Shown here piece after piece: positions 44,226 to 52,128 of a stretch of DNA of 64,000 bases. Made by a program: the position numbers and the translations under genes. This DNA comes from Mariniflexile sp044335535 (GTDB lineage: Bacteria > Bacteroidota > Bacteroidia > Flavobacteriales > Flavobacteriaceae). Within the stretch, counting starts at the first letter, position 1; the number at the start of each line of letters is the position of its first letter. The notes under the pieces were generated by a model that worked only from the letters and a program-made list of their open reading frames with translations, was not told where the DNA came from and made no database searches. The stretch lies in contig NZ_JBIQVZ010000002.1 in assembly GCF_044335535.1 (NCBI RefSeq), positions 372,001 to 436,000 on the forward strand, in the 5' to 3' direction.

Positions 44226-46108
44226 TCTTCAACATCGCTAGATTCTGCTTGTCCATTTTGACCTGCAGCATCTGGTCCTGGTTGTGCACCACCTTGTTGT
44301 GCTTCGGCTTGTGCTTTGTACATTTCTTCACTAGCAACTTTCCAAGCTTCATTTATTTTCTCTAAAGCTGGGTCTATAACCGCTACGTCTTTAGTTTCAA
44401 AAGCTTTCTTAAGTTCTTCTAATGCTTCTTCAATTGGTTTCTTTTTATCATCAGATAATTTATCACCAAATTCCTTTAACTGACTTTCGGTTTGGAAAAT
44501 CATGGCATCAGCAGCATTTAATTTTTCTGCTTTCTCTTTGGCTTGTTTATCTGCCTCAGCATTAGCTTCTGCATCTGCTTTCATTTTTTTGATTTCTTCT
44601 TCAGTTAAACCAGAAGATGCTTCTATACGAATATCTTGTGTTTTATTTGTAGCTTTATCTGTTGCAGTCACATGAATAATACCATTGGCATCAATATCAA
44701 ACGTTACTTCAATTTGTGGCGTTCCTCTTCTTGCTGGTGGAATACCATCTAAGTGAAAACGGCCAATGGTCTTGTTATCGGCAGCCATAGCTCTTTCACC
44801 TTGTAATACGTGAATTTCTACAGATGGTTGATTATCGGCAGCTGTTGAGAATACTTGGGATTTCTTAGTAGGAATCGTGGTATTAGCCTCAATCAACTTC
44901 GTCATAACATTACCCATAGTTTCAATACCTAATGATAATGGCGTTACGTCCAATAACAATACATCTTTTACATCACCAGTTAATACACCACCTTGAATAC
45001 CAGCACCTAAAGATACAACTTCGTCTGGGTTCACACCTTTACTTGGAGATTTTCCAAAGAATTTCTCAACAGCAGCTTGAACTGCAGGGATACGTGTAGA
45101 ACCACCTACTAAAATAATTTCGTCAATATCGTTTTTACTTAAACCTGCTGCTTTTAATGCAGATTCACATGGTGCAATGGTACGTTTTACTAAATCGTCA
45201 ATTAATTGCTCAAATTTAGATCTTGTTAATGTACGTACTAAGTGTTTTGGTCCACTTGCAGTAGCCGTAATATATGGTAAGTTGATTTCTGTTTGTGCAG
45301 AAGATGATAATTCAATCTTAGCTTTTTCAGCAGCTTCTTTTAAACGTTGTAAAGACATCGGGTCTTTACGTAAATCCATACCTTCTTCAGCATTAAACTC
45401 ATCTGCTAACCAGTTGATGATTTTTTCATCTACGTCATCACCACCTAAGTGGGTATCACCATCAGTAGATAATACTTCAAATACACCATCTCCTAATTCT
45501 AAAATAGAAACGTCGTGTGTACCTCCACCAAAGTCAAATACCACAATTTTTTGGTCTTTACCTTTTTTGTCCAAACCATAAGCCAATGCAGCAGCTGTAG
45601 GCTCATTTATAATACGTCTTACCTTTAAGCCTGCAATTTCACCAGCTTCTTTAGTAGCTTGACGTTGACTGTCGTTGAAGTACGCAGGTACCGTAATAAC
45701 TGCTTCTGTAACTGTAGTTCCTAAATAATCTTCAGCAGTTTTCTTCATTTTTTGAAGAATCATAGCAGATAATTCTTGAGGTGTGTATAAACGCCCGTCT
45801 ATATCTACACGAGGCGTATCGTTATCACCTTTTACTACCTTATATGGTACACGTTCTGCTTCTTTTTTAGATTCAGAATATTTATTACCCATAAAACGTT
45901 TAATAGAATAAACAGTTTTTGTAGGGTTTGTTACTGCTTGTCTTTTTGCTGGGTCACCAACTTTAATTTCGCCGCCTTCAACAAAAGCAATAACCGATGG
46001 CGTTGTTCTTTTACCTTCTGCGTTTGGGATAACAACGGGTTCGTTACCTTCCATAACAGAAACGCAAGAGTTGGTTGTACCTAAATCGATTCCAATAATT
46101 TTACTCAT
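44201..46108 (-). CDS. dnaK: Molecular chaperone DnaK
   Basis: 635 residues. HSP70 ATPase domain: MSKIIGIDLGTTNSCVSV, the phosphate-binding FDFGGGTHDVSIL, and VGGSTRIPAVQ. The linker DVLLLDVTPLSLGIET leads to the substrate-binding domain, a helical lid and a QGGAQPGPD-type tail. It ends DVDFEEVK, as usual for Bacteroidota. It folds cytoplasmic proteins with DnaJ and GrpE, neither of which is in view. A duplicated tail lies beyond the stop. A TGACATGATGTCA dyad sits about 80 bases upstream of the start. Confidence 0.98.
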   Translation of the reverse strand: MSKIIGIDLGTTNSCVSVMEGNEPVVIPNAEGKRTTPSVIAFVEGGEIKVGDPAKRQAVTNPTKTVYSIKRFMGNKYSESKKEAERVPYKVVKGDNDTPRVDIDGRLYTPQELSAMILQKMKKTAEDYLGTTVTEAVITVPAYFNDSQRQATKEAGEIAGLKVRRIINEPTAAALAYGLDKKGKDQKIVVFDFGGGTHDVSILELGDGVFEVLSTDGDTHLGGDDVDEKIINWLADEFNAEEGMDLRKDPMSLQRLKEAAEKAKIELSSSAQTEINLPYITATASGPKHLVRTLTRSKFEQLIDDLVKRTIAPCESALKAAGLSKNDIDEIILVGGSTRIPAVQAAVEKFFGKSPSKGVNPDEVVSLGAGIQGGVLTGDVKDVLLLDVTPLSLGIETMGNVMTKLIEANTTIPTKKSQVFSTAADNQPSVEIHVLQGERAMAADNKTIGRFHLDGIPPARRGTPQIEVTFDIDANGIIHVTATDKATNKTQDIRIEASSGLTEEEIKKMKADAEANAEADKQAKEKAEKLNAADAMIFQTESQLKEFGDKLSDDKKKPIEEALEELKKAFETKDVAVIDPALEKINEAWKVASEEMYKAQAEAQQGGAQPGPDAAGQNGQAESSDVEDVDFEEVK

Positions 46109-46188
46109 AATATATTTTTTATTTGTGTTGAATGTTCATTTTTGAATTCGATATGTAAAAGTCAATGATTATGCCAATAAATGAATGC

Positions 46189-46201
46189 TGACATGATGTC
46201 A
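46189..46201. promoter_or_regulatory. Palindrome upstream of dnaK
   Basis: TGACAT-G-ATGTCA, a perfect 13-bp dyad about 80 bases upstream of the dnaK start. It looks like a regulator-binding site; the regulator is unknown. Confidence 0.4.
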
Positions 46202-46428
46202 TATTGATAAATTTAATGATTGTGTTTCTTAATTATAAGATCCTTCTTTCAGCAGGACTATGGAAGGAAGAAAAGACAGGACAGAACGTTAAGAAACCGT
46301 AAGGTTCACGAACACGTATTTTTCAAATAATTAAGTGTCGTGAGTAAACAGTCAGCAGACTGTTTTAGTGAAATCGAAGATTCGGCATAGCCAATGAGCC
46401 GGGTGGCATATGGCCAAAAAAAGAATCA

Positions 46429-46462
46429 TTTTTAGCCAATTATAAAAAGTTTAAACGAGTTC
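46429..46462. repeat. GAACTC-TTTAAA-AATTGGCT repeat, copy C
   Basis: The minus strand reads GAACTCGTTTAAACTTTTT then ATAATTGGCTAAAAA. It lies upstream of the serine dehydratase start in the same relative orientation as copies A and B have to their genes. Confidence 0.6.
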
Positions 46463-46467
46463 TTTTT

Positions 46468-46498
46468 AAAGGCTGTCAAAAATCAATAGGCAGCCTTT
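46468..46498 (+). terminator. Terminator before the serine dehydratase gene
   Basis: AAAGGCTG (46468-46475) and CAGCCTTT (46491-46498) form an 8-bp stem followed by TT and AT-rich sequence. It ends a plus-strand transcript coming from the dnaK-side spacer. Confidence 0.7.
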
Positions 46499-46508
46499 TT
46501 ATTTAAAC

Positions 46509-46516
46509 TATATTTG
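46509..46516 (+). promoter_or_regulatory. -7 box of the serine dehydratase gene
   Basis: TATATTTG 22 bases upstream of the start codon matches TAnnTTTG. No good TTG lies 19 bases further upstream. Confidence 0.5.
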
Positions 46517-46537
46517 CTTCTCTTATTTTCTATAAAA

Positions 46538-47962
46538 ATGGAATGTATCTCTGTATTTGATATGCTTAAAATAGGTATTGGACCTTCAAGTTCCCACACA
46601 TTAGGTCCTTGGCGTGCCACCCAGCGTTGGATAAAAGAACTAAAAGACCAAAATAATTTTGATAAAGTTGAAACCATCACTGTTGATTTATACGGTTCAT
46701 TATCTTTAACAGGAAAAGGACATGCTACCGATTATGCCATTATGTTAGGCTTAAGTGGAGAAAATCCTGAAACCATTCCAACGGAAGCAATACCTTCCCT
46801 TATTTCAGAAATTAATAACACCAACACCGTTTGTTTTAACGCTGAAAAAAACATAACATTCAACCCAAAAACGGACATTATATTTAATAGAAAATTTTTG
46901 CCATTTCATGCCAATGCGTTACAATTCTCTGCTACAGTCAACGGAAAAAAAATAAAATCCATTTACTACTCCATTGGAGGTGGTTTTGTGGTTCAAGAAG
47001 CACGAAAAATTTCAGAAGCCAATAAAATCATTTTTTACTGTACGTTTCCTTATCCTATTGAAACAGGAACCGATTTATTACAGTATTGTAAACAATTAAA
47101 TAAATCGATATCTGAAGTTGTTTTAGAAAACGAAAAATCAATAAGACCCATTGAAACCATTGATTTTGAACTGCAACGTATATGGAACACCATGCTAGAA
47201 TGCATCTACACAGGTTGCCATACCGAAGGATACCTACCCGGAGGCTTAAACGTTAGGCGTCGTGCTTTCGATACGTACCAAACATTAAAAGGGAATTCAC
47301 CGTATAATTCGCCACAAGAATGGATAAAAACCATTCGAAAAACCAAAGTTAAGTTTAGGCAAATATTAAAGTGGGTTAGCTGTTTTGCTTTAAGTGTAAA
47401 TGAAGTGAATGCCTCCTTAGGTCGTGTAGTTACAGCACCAACTAACGGAAGTGCTGGAGTTATTCCTGCTGTTTTAATGTACTACATGGTTATTGAAAAT
47501 CATAAAGCAAATTTTAATCATATAAAACAATTTTTACTGGTATCCGGAGAAATTGGCAGCATTTTTAAAAAAGGAGCTACTATTTCTGCCGCTATGGGTG
47601 GCTGTCAAGCTGAAATTGGCGTATCGTCTGCCATGGCCGCTGCTGCTTTATGTGAATTAATGGGTGGCACGCCCGAACAGGTTTTAGTAGCTGCCGAAAT
47701 TGCCATGGAACACCACTTAGGCCTAACTTGCGATCCCATTGGGGGCTTGGTGCAAATACCATGTATAGAACGCAATGCCATGGGGGCCATAAAAGCAATA
47801 AATGCTGCTGAAATGGCTTTAGACACCGACCCGAAAAACGTAAAAGTGCCACTAGATAAAGTAGTTGCAACTATGTGGGAAACCGCAAAAGATATGAATA
47901 CAAAATACAAAGAAACCTCTAAAGGTGGTTTGGCTGTTAGTGTAAACTTATCCGATTGCTAA
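46538..47962 (+). CDS. sdaA: L-serine ammonia-lyase (serine dehydratase)
   Basis: 474 residues from ATG 46538. A single-chain beta-alpha type: the N-terminal beta domain ISVFDMLKIGIGPSSSHTLGP, then the alpha domain with APTNGSAGVIPAVLMYY, GGCQAEIGVSSAMAAAAL and CDPIGGLVQIPCIERN. Its cysteines fit the 4Fe-4S site of the iron-dependent enzymes that turn L-serine into pyruvate and ammonia. Cytoplasmic; transcribed alone. Confidence 0.95.
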   Translation: MECISVFDMLKIGIGPSSSHTLGPWRATQRWIKELKDQNNFDKVETITVDLYGSLSLTGKGHATDYAIMLGLSGENPETIPTEAIPSLISEINNTNTVCFNAEKNITFNPKTDIIFNRKFLPFHANALQFSATVNGKKIKSIYYSIGGGFVVQEARKISEANKIIFYCTFPYPIETGTDLLQYCKQLNKSISEVVLENEKSIRPIETIDFELQRIWNTMLECIYTGCHTEGYLPGGLNVRRRAFDTYQTLKGNSPYNSPQEWIKTIRKTKVKFRQILKWVSCFALSVNEVNASLGRVVTAPTNGSAGVIPAVLMYYMVIENHKANFNHIKQFLLVSGEIGSIFKKGATISAAMGGCQAEIGVSSAMAAAALCELMGGTPEQVLVAAEIAMEHHLGLTCDPIGGLVQIPCIERNAMGAIKAINAAEMALDTDPKNVKVPLDKVVATMWETAKDMNTKYKETSKGGLAVSVNLSDC

Positions 47963-48113
47963 TCAAATTATTAACAGAAAAAGCGTCTAAATAAAAGACC
48001 ATTAATACTACTAAGCGGTAAAATAACTTCTGTTTTTAGTATTTTTACACCTATTGCACAAAAAGCGACGGTTAACTTGGTTAAACACCGCACTAAAAAA
48101 ATCAACTTTACCA

Positions 48114-49442
48114 ATGAAAAACATTTATTTACTAATTATTACAGTAATACTCGTATCATGCAATCAAGAAACTAAAATAGTAGAAACCAACCTTTTTCCT
48201 GACGGAACTAAAATTCCTGATTGGTTTTTTGACTATTCTAAAATAAACCCTGCCGATTTAGGAACTTTTTATACCATTACCGATTATGGTGTTAGTAACG
48301 ACAGTACCATAATACAAACAGAAGCCATTCAAAATACTATAGATGAAGCTTACAGAAATGGTGGCGGTGTTATTGTAATTCCTAAGGGAACTTTTTTAAG
48401 TGGTGCACTGTTTTTTAAACCGAATACCCATTTACATGTCGCCGAAGGTGGTGTTTTAAAAGGTTCTGATAATATTGCCGATTATCCTTTTAAACCTTCT
48501 AGAATTGAAGGGCAAAGTATTGAATATTTCTCGGCCTTAGTAAATGCCTTTGGTATAGACGGGTTTACCATTACTGGAAAAGGTACTATTGACGGAAACG
48601 GTTTAAAATATTGGGAAGCTTTCTGGCAACGTAGAAAAGAAAACCCTAAATGCACCAATTTAGAAGTATCAAGACCACGATTGGTATTTATTTGGAAATG
48701 CAATAACGTACAAGTACAAGATGTGACATTACGAAACTCTGGTTTTTGGACCAGTCATTATTATCAATGTAATAACGTAAAAATTTTAGATTTACGCATT
48801 ACTTCGCCACATGAACCAGTAAAAGCTCCAAGTACCGATGCTATTGATATAGATGTATGTAGTAACATGCTAATTAAAGGTTGCTACATGGCAGTAAACG
48901 ACGATGCCATTGCATTAAAAGGTGGTAAAGGCCCTTGGGCAGATAAAGACCCTAGCAATGGCGAAAACACCAATATTATAATTGAAGATTGCGAATTCGG
49001 ATTTTGTCATGCCGCTTTAACAAACGGAAGCGAAGCCATACACAACAAAAATATAGTGATGCGGAATTGTACCGTAAAAGAAGCCAAGCGTTTATTATGG
49101 CTAAAAATGCGCCCGGATACAGCTCAAAAATACGAATACATAACCGTTGAAAATATTACAGGTGAAGCCCACAGCTTTATTTATATTAAGCCTTGGACGC
49201 AGTTTTTCGATTTAAAAGGAAGAAAGGATGTGCCTTTATCATATTCAAATCATATTACCATGAGAAATATTGACTTAAAATGCGATATTTTTTATGATAT
49301 GAAGATTACCGAATATGACAAGCTTTCCAATTTCACATTTGAAAACATAAAAGTTGAAGCCAAAGATGGTACTTACGATAAAAGCATCATTAATGGCGTT
49401 ACTTTTAAAAATGTTGAAGTAAATGGCGAACTCATTAAATAA
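48114..49442 (+). CDS. GH28-family glycoside hydrolase lipoprotein
   Basis: 442 residues from ATG 48114, chosen because it begins the lipoprotein signal (MKNIYLLIITVILVSC). The right-handed beta-helix shows GH28-type catalytic segments: STDAIDIDVCSN (NTD-like), VNDDAIALKGG (DD), FCHAALTNGSE in the GHG position, and WLKMRPD (RIK-like). The GHG His region is unusual. It is expected to act on pectin-type or other uronic-acid-containing glycans. No SusC/D pair or other PUL gene is in the window. Surface-anchored. Confidence 0.88.
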   Translation: MKNIYLLIITVILVSCNQETKIVETNLFPDGTKIPDWFFDYSKINPADLGTFYTITDYGVSNDSTIIQTEAIQNTIDEAYRNGGGVIVIPKGTFLSGALFFKPNTHLHVAEGGVLKGSDNIADYPFKPSRIEGQSIEYFSALVNAFGIDGFTITGKGTIDGNGLKYWEAFWQRRKENPKCTNLEVSRPRLVFIWKCNNVQVQDVTLRNSGFWTSHYYQCNNVKILDLRITSPHEPVKAPSTDAIDIDVCSNMLIKGCYMAVNDDAIALKGGKGPWADKDPSNGENTNIIIEDCEFGFCHAALTNGSEAIHNKNIVMRNCTVKEAKRLLWLKMRPDTAQKYEYITVENITGEAHSFIYIKPWTQFFDLKGRKDVPLSYSNHITMRNIDLKCDIFYDMKITEYDKLSNFTFENIKVEAKDGTYDKSIINGVTFKNVEVNGELIK

Positions 49443-49481
49443 CCTGTTTCTACCTTAAAAAATGTTTGACATAAGTAGATT

Positions 49482-49884
49482 CAGGGCAAACGCACACTTT
49501 TTCTCCACGAATTTGCTTCGCCTGTTCGCTGTCGCTCGGGTCACGAATTAACACAAATCTGTATCTGCCAACAGGTGAATTTTAATGATTTTCAAAAATA
49601 AATGACACTAATTTTTCGCTTTTAGCGAATTTGGATAATATTAAAAGATCTCTATTAGTGTGGATTGGTGTAATTAGTCAGGGCAAACTCATACTTTTAT
49701 TAGAGAATTAATTAGCCACGAATACACGAATAAAACTTAGCGTTATGTGAAAATATTATCATCACGAATAAAAAATCTATAGATTTTTTTAAGAAATTAG
49801 TGATAATCCTTTTTGTTTTACCAAAAAATAGAAAAATTTGTGAATTCGTGGCTTTCCTTTCTATTAAAGTATGAGTTTGCCCTG
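49482..49884. mobile_element. MITE-like insertion, 403 bp, with target duplication
   Basis: The terminal inverted repeat CAGGGCAAAC-xCA-x-ACTTT (19 bases, two mismatches) is at 49482-49500 and 49866-49884. The 11-bp direct repeat ATAAGTAGATT flanks it exactly (49471-49481 and 49885-49895). An internal copy of the terminus lies at 49679. Inside, GCCACGAAT and ATTCGTGGC form another inverted pair. No transposase is encoded. Confidence 0.75.
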
Positions 49885-49926
49885 ATAAGTAGATTTCATT
49901 TTTTATTTCTTACGAATTTGTTTTAC

Positions 49927-49934
49927 TACTTTTG
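49927..49934 (+). promoter_or_regulatory. -7 box of panB
   Basis: TACTTTTG (TAnnTTTG) 25 bases upstream of the panB start. No -33 TTG at the ideal distance. Confidence 0.45.
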
Positions 49935-49958
49935 CTATCTATTAGAAAAAACAAAAAT

Positions 49959-50777
49959 ATGTCCACTGCAAAAAAAGAATATAAACGTGTTACCGTAAAA
50001 ACACTGGTTGATATGAAAGCCAATGGTGAAAAAATATCCATGCTGACAGCCTACGATTACACCATGGCAAAAATAGTAGATGGCGCCGGTATAGATGTTA
50101 TTCTTGTTGGTGATTCGGCTAGCAACGTTATGGCAGGGCACGAAACCACATTGCCTATTACTTTAGATCAAATGATATACCATGCATCTTCAGTAATTCG
50201 TGCTATAGACCGTGCTTTAGTGGTGGTAGATTTGCCTTTTGGAAGCTATCAAAGTGACCCGAAAGAAGCCCTGCGTTCTGCCATTAGAATTATGAAAGAA
50301 AGTGGCGGACATGCTGTAAAACTGGAAGGCGGAAAAGAAATTAAAGAGTCTATAAAACGTATTTTAAATGCTGGCATCCCTGTAATGGGTCATTTAGGTT
50401 TAACACCACAATCTATCTACAAATTTGGAACTTACACCGTTCGTGCTAAAGAAGAAGAAGAAGCGCTACGCCTCATAGAAGATGCCAAAATGCTTGAACG
50501 CATTGGTTGTTTTGCTATTGTTCTCGAAAAAATACCTGCCAAACTTGCTAAAGAAGTTGCCGAAAGTGTTAGTATCCCCATTATTGGTATTGGCGCTGGT
50601 AATGGTGTAGATGGTCAAGTTTTGGTTTTACATGATATGCTAGGGATGACACACGAATTTCATCCACGTTTTTTACGCCGCTATATGAATTTGTATGAAG
50701 ACATGACCAGTGCTATTTCCCAATATGTTGATGATGTAAAAACATTAGACTTCCCAAATGATAATGAGCAGTATTAA
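49959..50777 (+). CDS. panB: 3-methyl-2-oxobutanoate hydroxymethyltransferase PanB
   Basis: 272 residues from ATG 49959. First committed pantothenate step: transfers a hydroxymethyl group from methylene-THF to ketoisovalerate. Motifs: ISMLTAYDYTMAKIVDGAGI, LVGDSASNVMAGHETTLP, VVVDLPFGSY, GIPVMGHLGLTPQS and IPIIGIGAGNGVDGQVLVLHD. The length is the family norm. It is the first plus-strand gene before the small four-helix-bundle gene and the pseudouridine synthase. Confidence 0.97.
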   Translation: MSTAKKEYKRVTVKTLVDMKANGEKISMLTAYDYTMAKIVDGAGIDVILVGDSASNVMAGHETTLPITLDQMIYHASSVIRAIDRALVVVDLPFGSYQSDPKEALRSAIRIMKESGGHAVKLEGGKEIKESIKRILNAGIPVMGHLGLTPQSIYKFGTYTVRAKEEEEALRLIEDAKMLERIGCFAIVLEKIPAKLAKEVAESVSIPIIGIGAGNGVDGQVLVLHDMLGMTHEFHPRFLRRYMNLYEDMTSAISQYVDDVKTLDFPNDNEQY

Positions 50778-50855
50778 TTTAGATTGTTAGACTTGTTAGA
50801 TTGTTGGACTTGTTAGATTGATGGAGGTTTTAGATAATTAGACTTATTTAGTTTT
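50778..50855. repeat. Degenerate TTAGATTGTTAGACT-type tract
   Basis: Short motifs TTAGATTG, TTAGACTTG and TTGGACTTG repeat with variation up to the start of the four-helix-bundle gene. The complementary style follows that gene (51210-51250). Confidence 0.55.
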
Positions 50856-51209
50856 ATGCATAGATTTAAAGAATTAGAAATATGGAAAAGAGGTCGACAT
50901 TTTTGTACTGGAATATATTCTTTAACTTCTAAGTTTCCTGAATCGGAAAAGTTCGGATTATCAAATCAACTTCGAAGAGCCTCTGTTTCAATTCCTTCTA
51001 ATATTGCCGAAGGTTCATCTAGAAAATCAAATAAAGATTTTTCTAGATTTTTAGAGATTACTTTAGGTTCTTGCTATGAAATTGAAACGCAATTGCTTAT
51101 TGCTTTCGATTTAAAATTTATTTCTTTTGAAGAACTAAATCTTATTTCAAAAGAATTAGAAGAAATAATAAAAATGATTTCTAAATTCAAATCAACACTA
51201 AAAATCTAA
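50856..51209 (+). CDS. Four-helix bundle protein (23S rRNA IVS / S23-like)
   Basis: 117 residues. HRFKELEIWKRGRHFCTGIY, then GLSNQLRRASVSIPSNIAEG and FSRFLEITLGSCYEIETQLL are the family hallmarks. The members are small helical bundles related to proteins coded in 23S rRNA intervening sequences and to DGR accessory proteins. No rRNA or DGR is nearby, so it is an orphan copy. It sits between panB and the pseudouridine synthase, flanked by short degenerate repeats in opposite orientation. Confidence 0.9.
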   Translation: MHRFKELEIWKRGRHFCTGIYSLTSKFPESEKFGLSNQLRRASVSIPSNIAEGSSRKSNKDFSRFLEITLGSCYEIETQLLIAFDLKFISFEELNLISKELEEIIKMISKFKSTLKI

Positions 51210-51250
51210 ATAGTCTAAGTAGTCTAATAATCTAATATGTCCAAATTGTC
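51210..51250. repeat. Degenerate tract after the four-helix-bundle gene
   Basis: AAATAGTCTAAGTAGTC then TAATAATCTAATATG, the reverse-complement style of the tract before the gene. It runs into the first codons of the pseudouridine synthase. Confidence 0.5.
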
Positions 51251-51932
51251 CAATAAAAACAACCTACAGGTTTTATATGAAGATAACCATATCATCATTA
51301 TAAACAAACGTGCAGGTGATATTGTGCAAGGTGATAAAACAGGTGACAAACCATTAAGCGATATTGTTAAAGCATACATAAAAGACAAATACAGCAAACC
51401 TGGGGATGTCTATTTAGGGGTTGTGCACCGTTTAGACCGCCCCACGACAGGTCTTGTTATTTTTGCAAAAACCAGCAAAGTATTACCCAGATTAAATGCC
51501 CTGTTTGTTTCAAAAGATATTGATAAAACCTATTGGGCTATTGTAAAAAACGAACCACCAAAAGCAAAAGACACTTTGGTAAATTGGCTAAAAAAAAATC
51601 CAAAGAACAATAAATCCACAGCTTATCCAAAAGAAGTCAAAGACAGTAAAAAAGCCATTCTTCATTATAAAACATTAAAGAAATTAGACCATTATTTCTT
51701 GCTTGAAATTAATTTAGAAACGGGCAGACACCATCAAATACGTTCGCAATTATCAACTATTGGTTGCCCCATAAAAGGCGATTTAAAGTACGGATTCGAT
51801 AGAAGCAATAAAGATGCCAGCATCCATTTACACGCAAGACATATTACCTTTATACATCCTGTAAAATTAGTTCCTATAAGTATTACTGCACCATTGCCAA
51901 ATGATCCAATTTGGGATGCTTGTAATGGTTAG
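51237..51932 (+). CDS. RluA-family pseudouridine synthase
   Basis: 231 residues. The catalytic motif HRLDRPTTGLVIFAKT holds the nucleophilic Asp67. KTYWAIV and GRHHQIRSQLS follow as in RluA/RluC/TruC enzymes. It isomerises uridine in rRNA or tRNA. It lacks an S4 domain and is compact. The first residues (SKLSNKNN) are read through the end of the neighbouring short repeat, a plausible recent extension. The substrate site cannot be told. Confidence 0.92.
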   Translation: MSKLSNKNNLQVLYEDNHIIIINKRAGDIVQGDKTGDKPLSDIVKAYIKDKYSKPGDVYLGVVHRLDRPTTGLVIFAKTSKVLPRLNALFVSKDIDKTYWAIVKNEPPKAKDTLVNWLKKNPKNNKSTAYPKEVKDSKKAILHYKTLKKLDHYFLLEINLETGRHHQIRSQLSTIGCPIKGDLKYGFDRSNKDASIHLHARHITFIHPVKLVPISITAPLPNDPIWDACNG

Positions 51933-51934
51933 AA

Positions 51935-52070
51935 GTTGCAAAGCTTCAAAGCCTCAAAGTTTCTGATATTCAGACTAAGTATCTCTTCTATTTCCCCTAT
52001 TCTCTATTGCCTATTTGCCTATTTGCCTACTGCCTACTTCTATTTTCTATTGTCTATTTTTTTAAATCGC
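51935..52070. repeat. CTATTTGCC-type low-complexity spacer
   Basis: A run of varied CTATTTGCC, CTACTGCC and CTATTGTC units follows CAAAGCTTCAAAGCCTCAAAG. Same style as 42140-42235. Confidence 0.5.
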
Positions 52071-52128
52071 TTCGTATTATGTGATTAGAATAAATCAAGG
52101 ATGTTCCATATCTTTATGAAAAAACATT

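Larger units (their letters stand above)
46220..46500 (+). ncRNA. Candidate structured RNA with its own terminator
   Basis: A non-coding stretch with several hairpins ends in a classic plus-strand terminator. It was not matched to RNase P RNA, tmRNA or SRP RNA by eye. The strand is inferred from the terminator only; the 5' end is approximate. Confidence 0.3.
46109..46537. other. Long spacer between dnaK and serine dehydratase; possible RNA gene
   Basis: 429 bases with no open frame. It holds a 13-bp dyad (46189-46201), hairpins such as AACAGTC-AGCA-GACTGTT (46347-46364), GAACTC-type repeat copy C (46429-46462), and a terminator (46468-46498). The middle, about 46220-46420, is less AT-rich than its surroundings and could encode a structured RNA. 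Confidence 0.5.
49443..49958. other. Spacer dominated by a MITE-like element
   Basis: 516 bases without a gene between the GH28 gene and panB. Bases 49482-49884 form an inverted-repeat element with a target-site duplication. The remaining few tens of bases include the panB promoter box. Confidence 0.75.

Noticed and set aside
45177..45581. Plus-strand frame over dnaK
   Set aside because: Antisense of a highly conserved gene; no recognisable features.
46220..46420. RNase P RNA, tmRNA or SRP RNA in the dnaK spacer
   Set aside because: None of the conserved signatures I know for these RNAs could be found, so only an unnamed candidate RNA is reported.
50856..51209. Diversity-generating retroelement, suggested by the Avd-like four-helix-bundle protein
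   Set aside because: No reverse transcriptase, template repeat or variable repeat is visible nearby.
50778..51250. CRISPR array from the short repeated units
   Set aside because: Units are 7-15 bases, degenerate and without regular spacers, so they are not CRISPR repeats.
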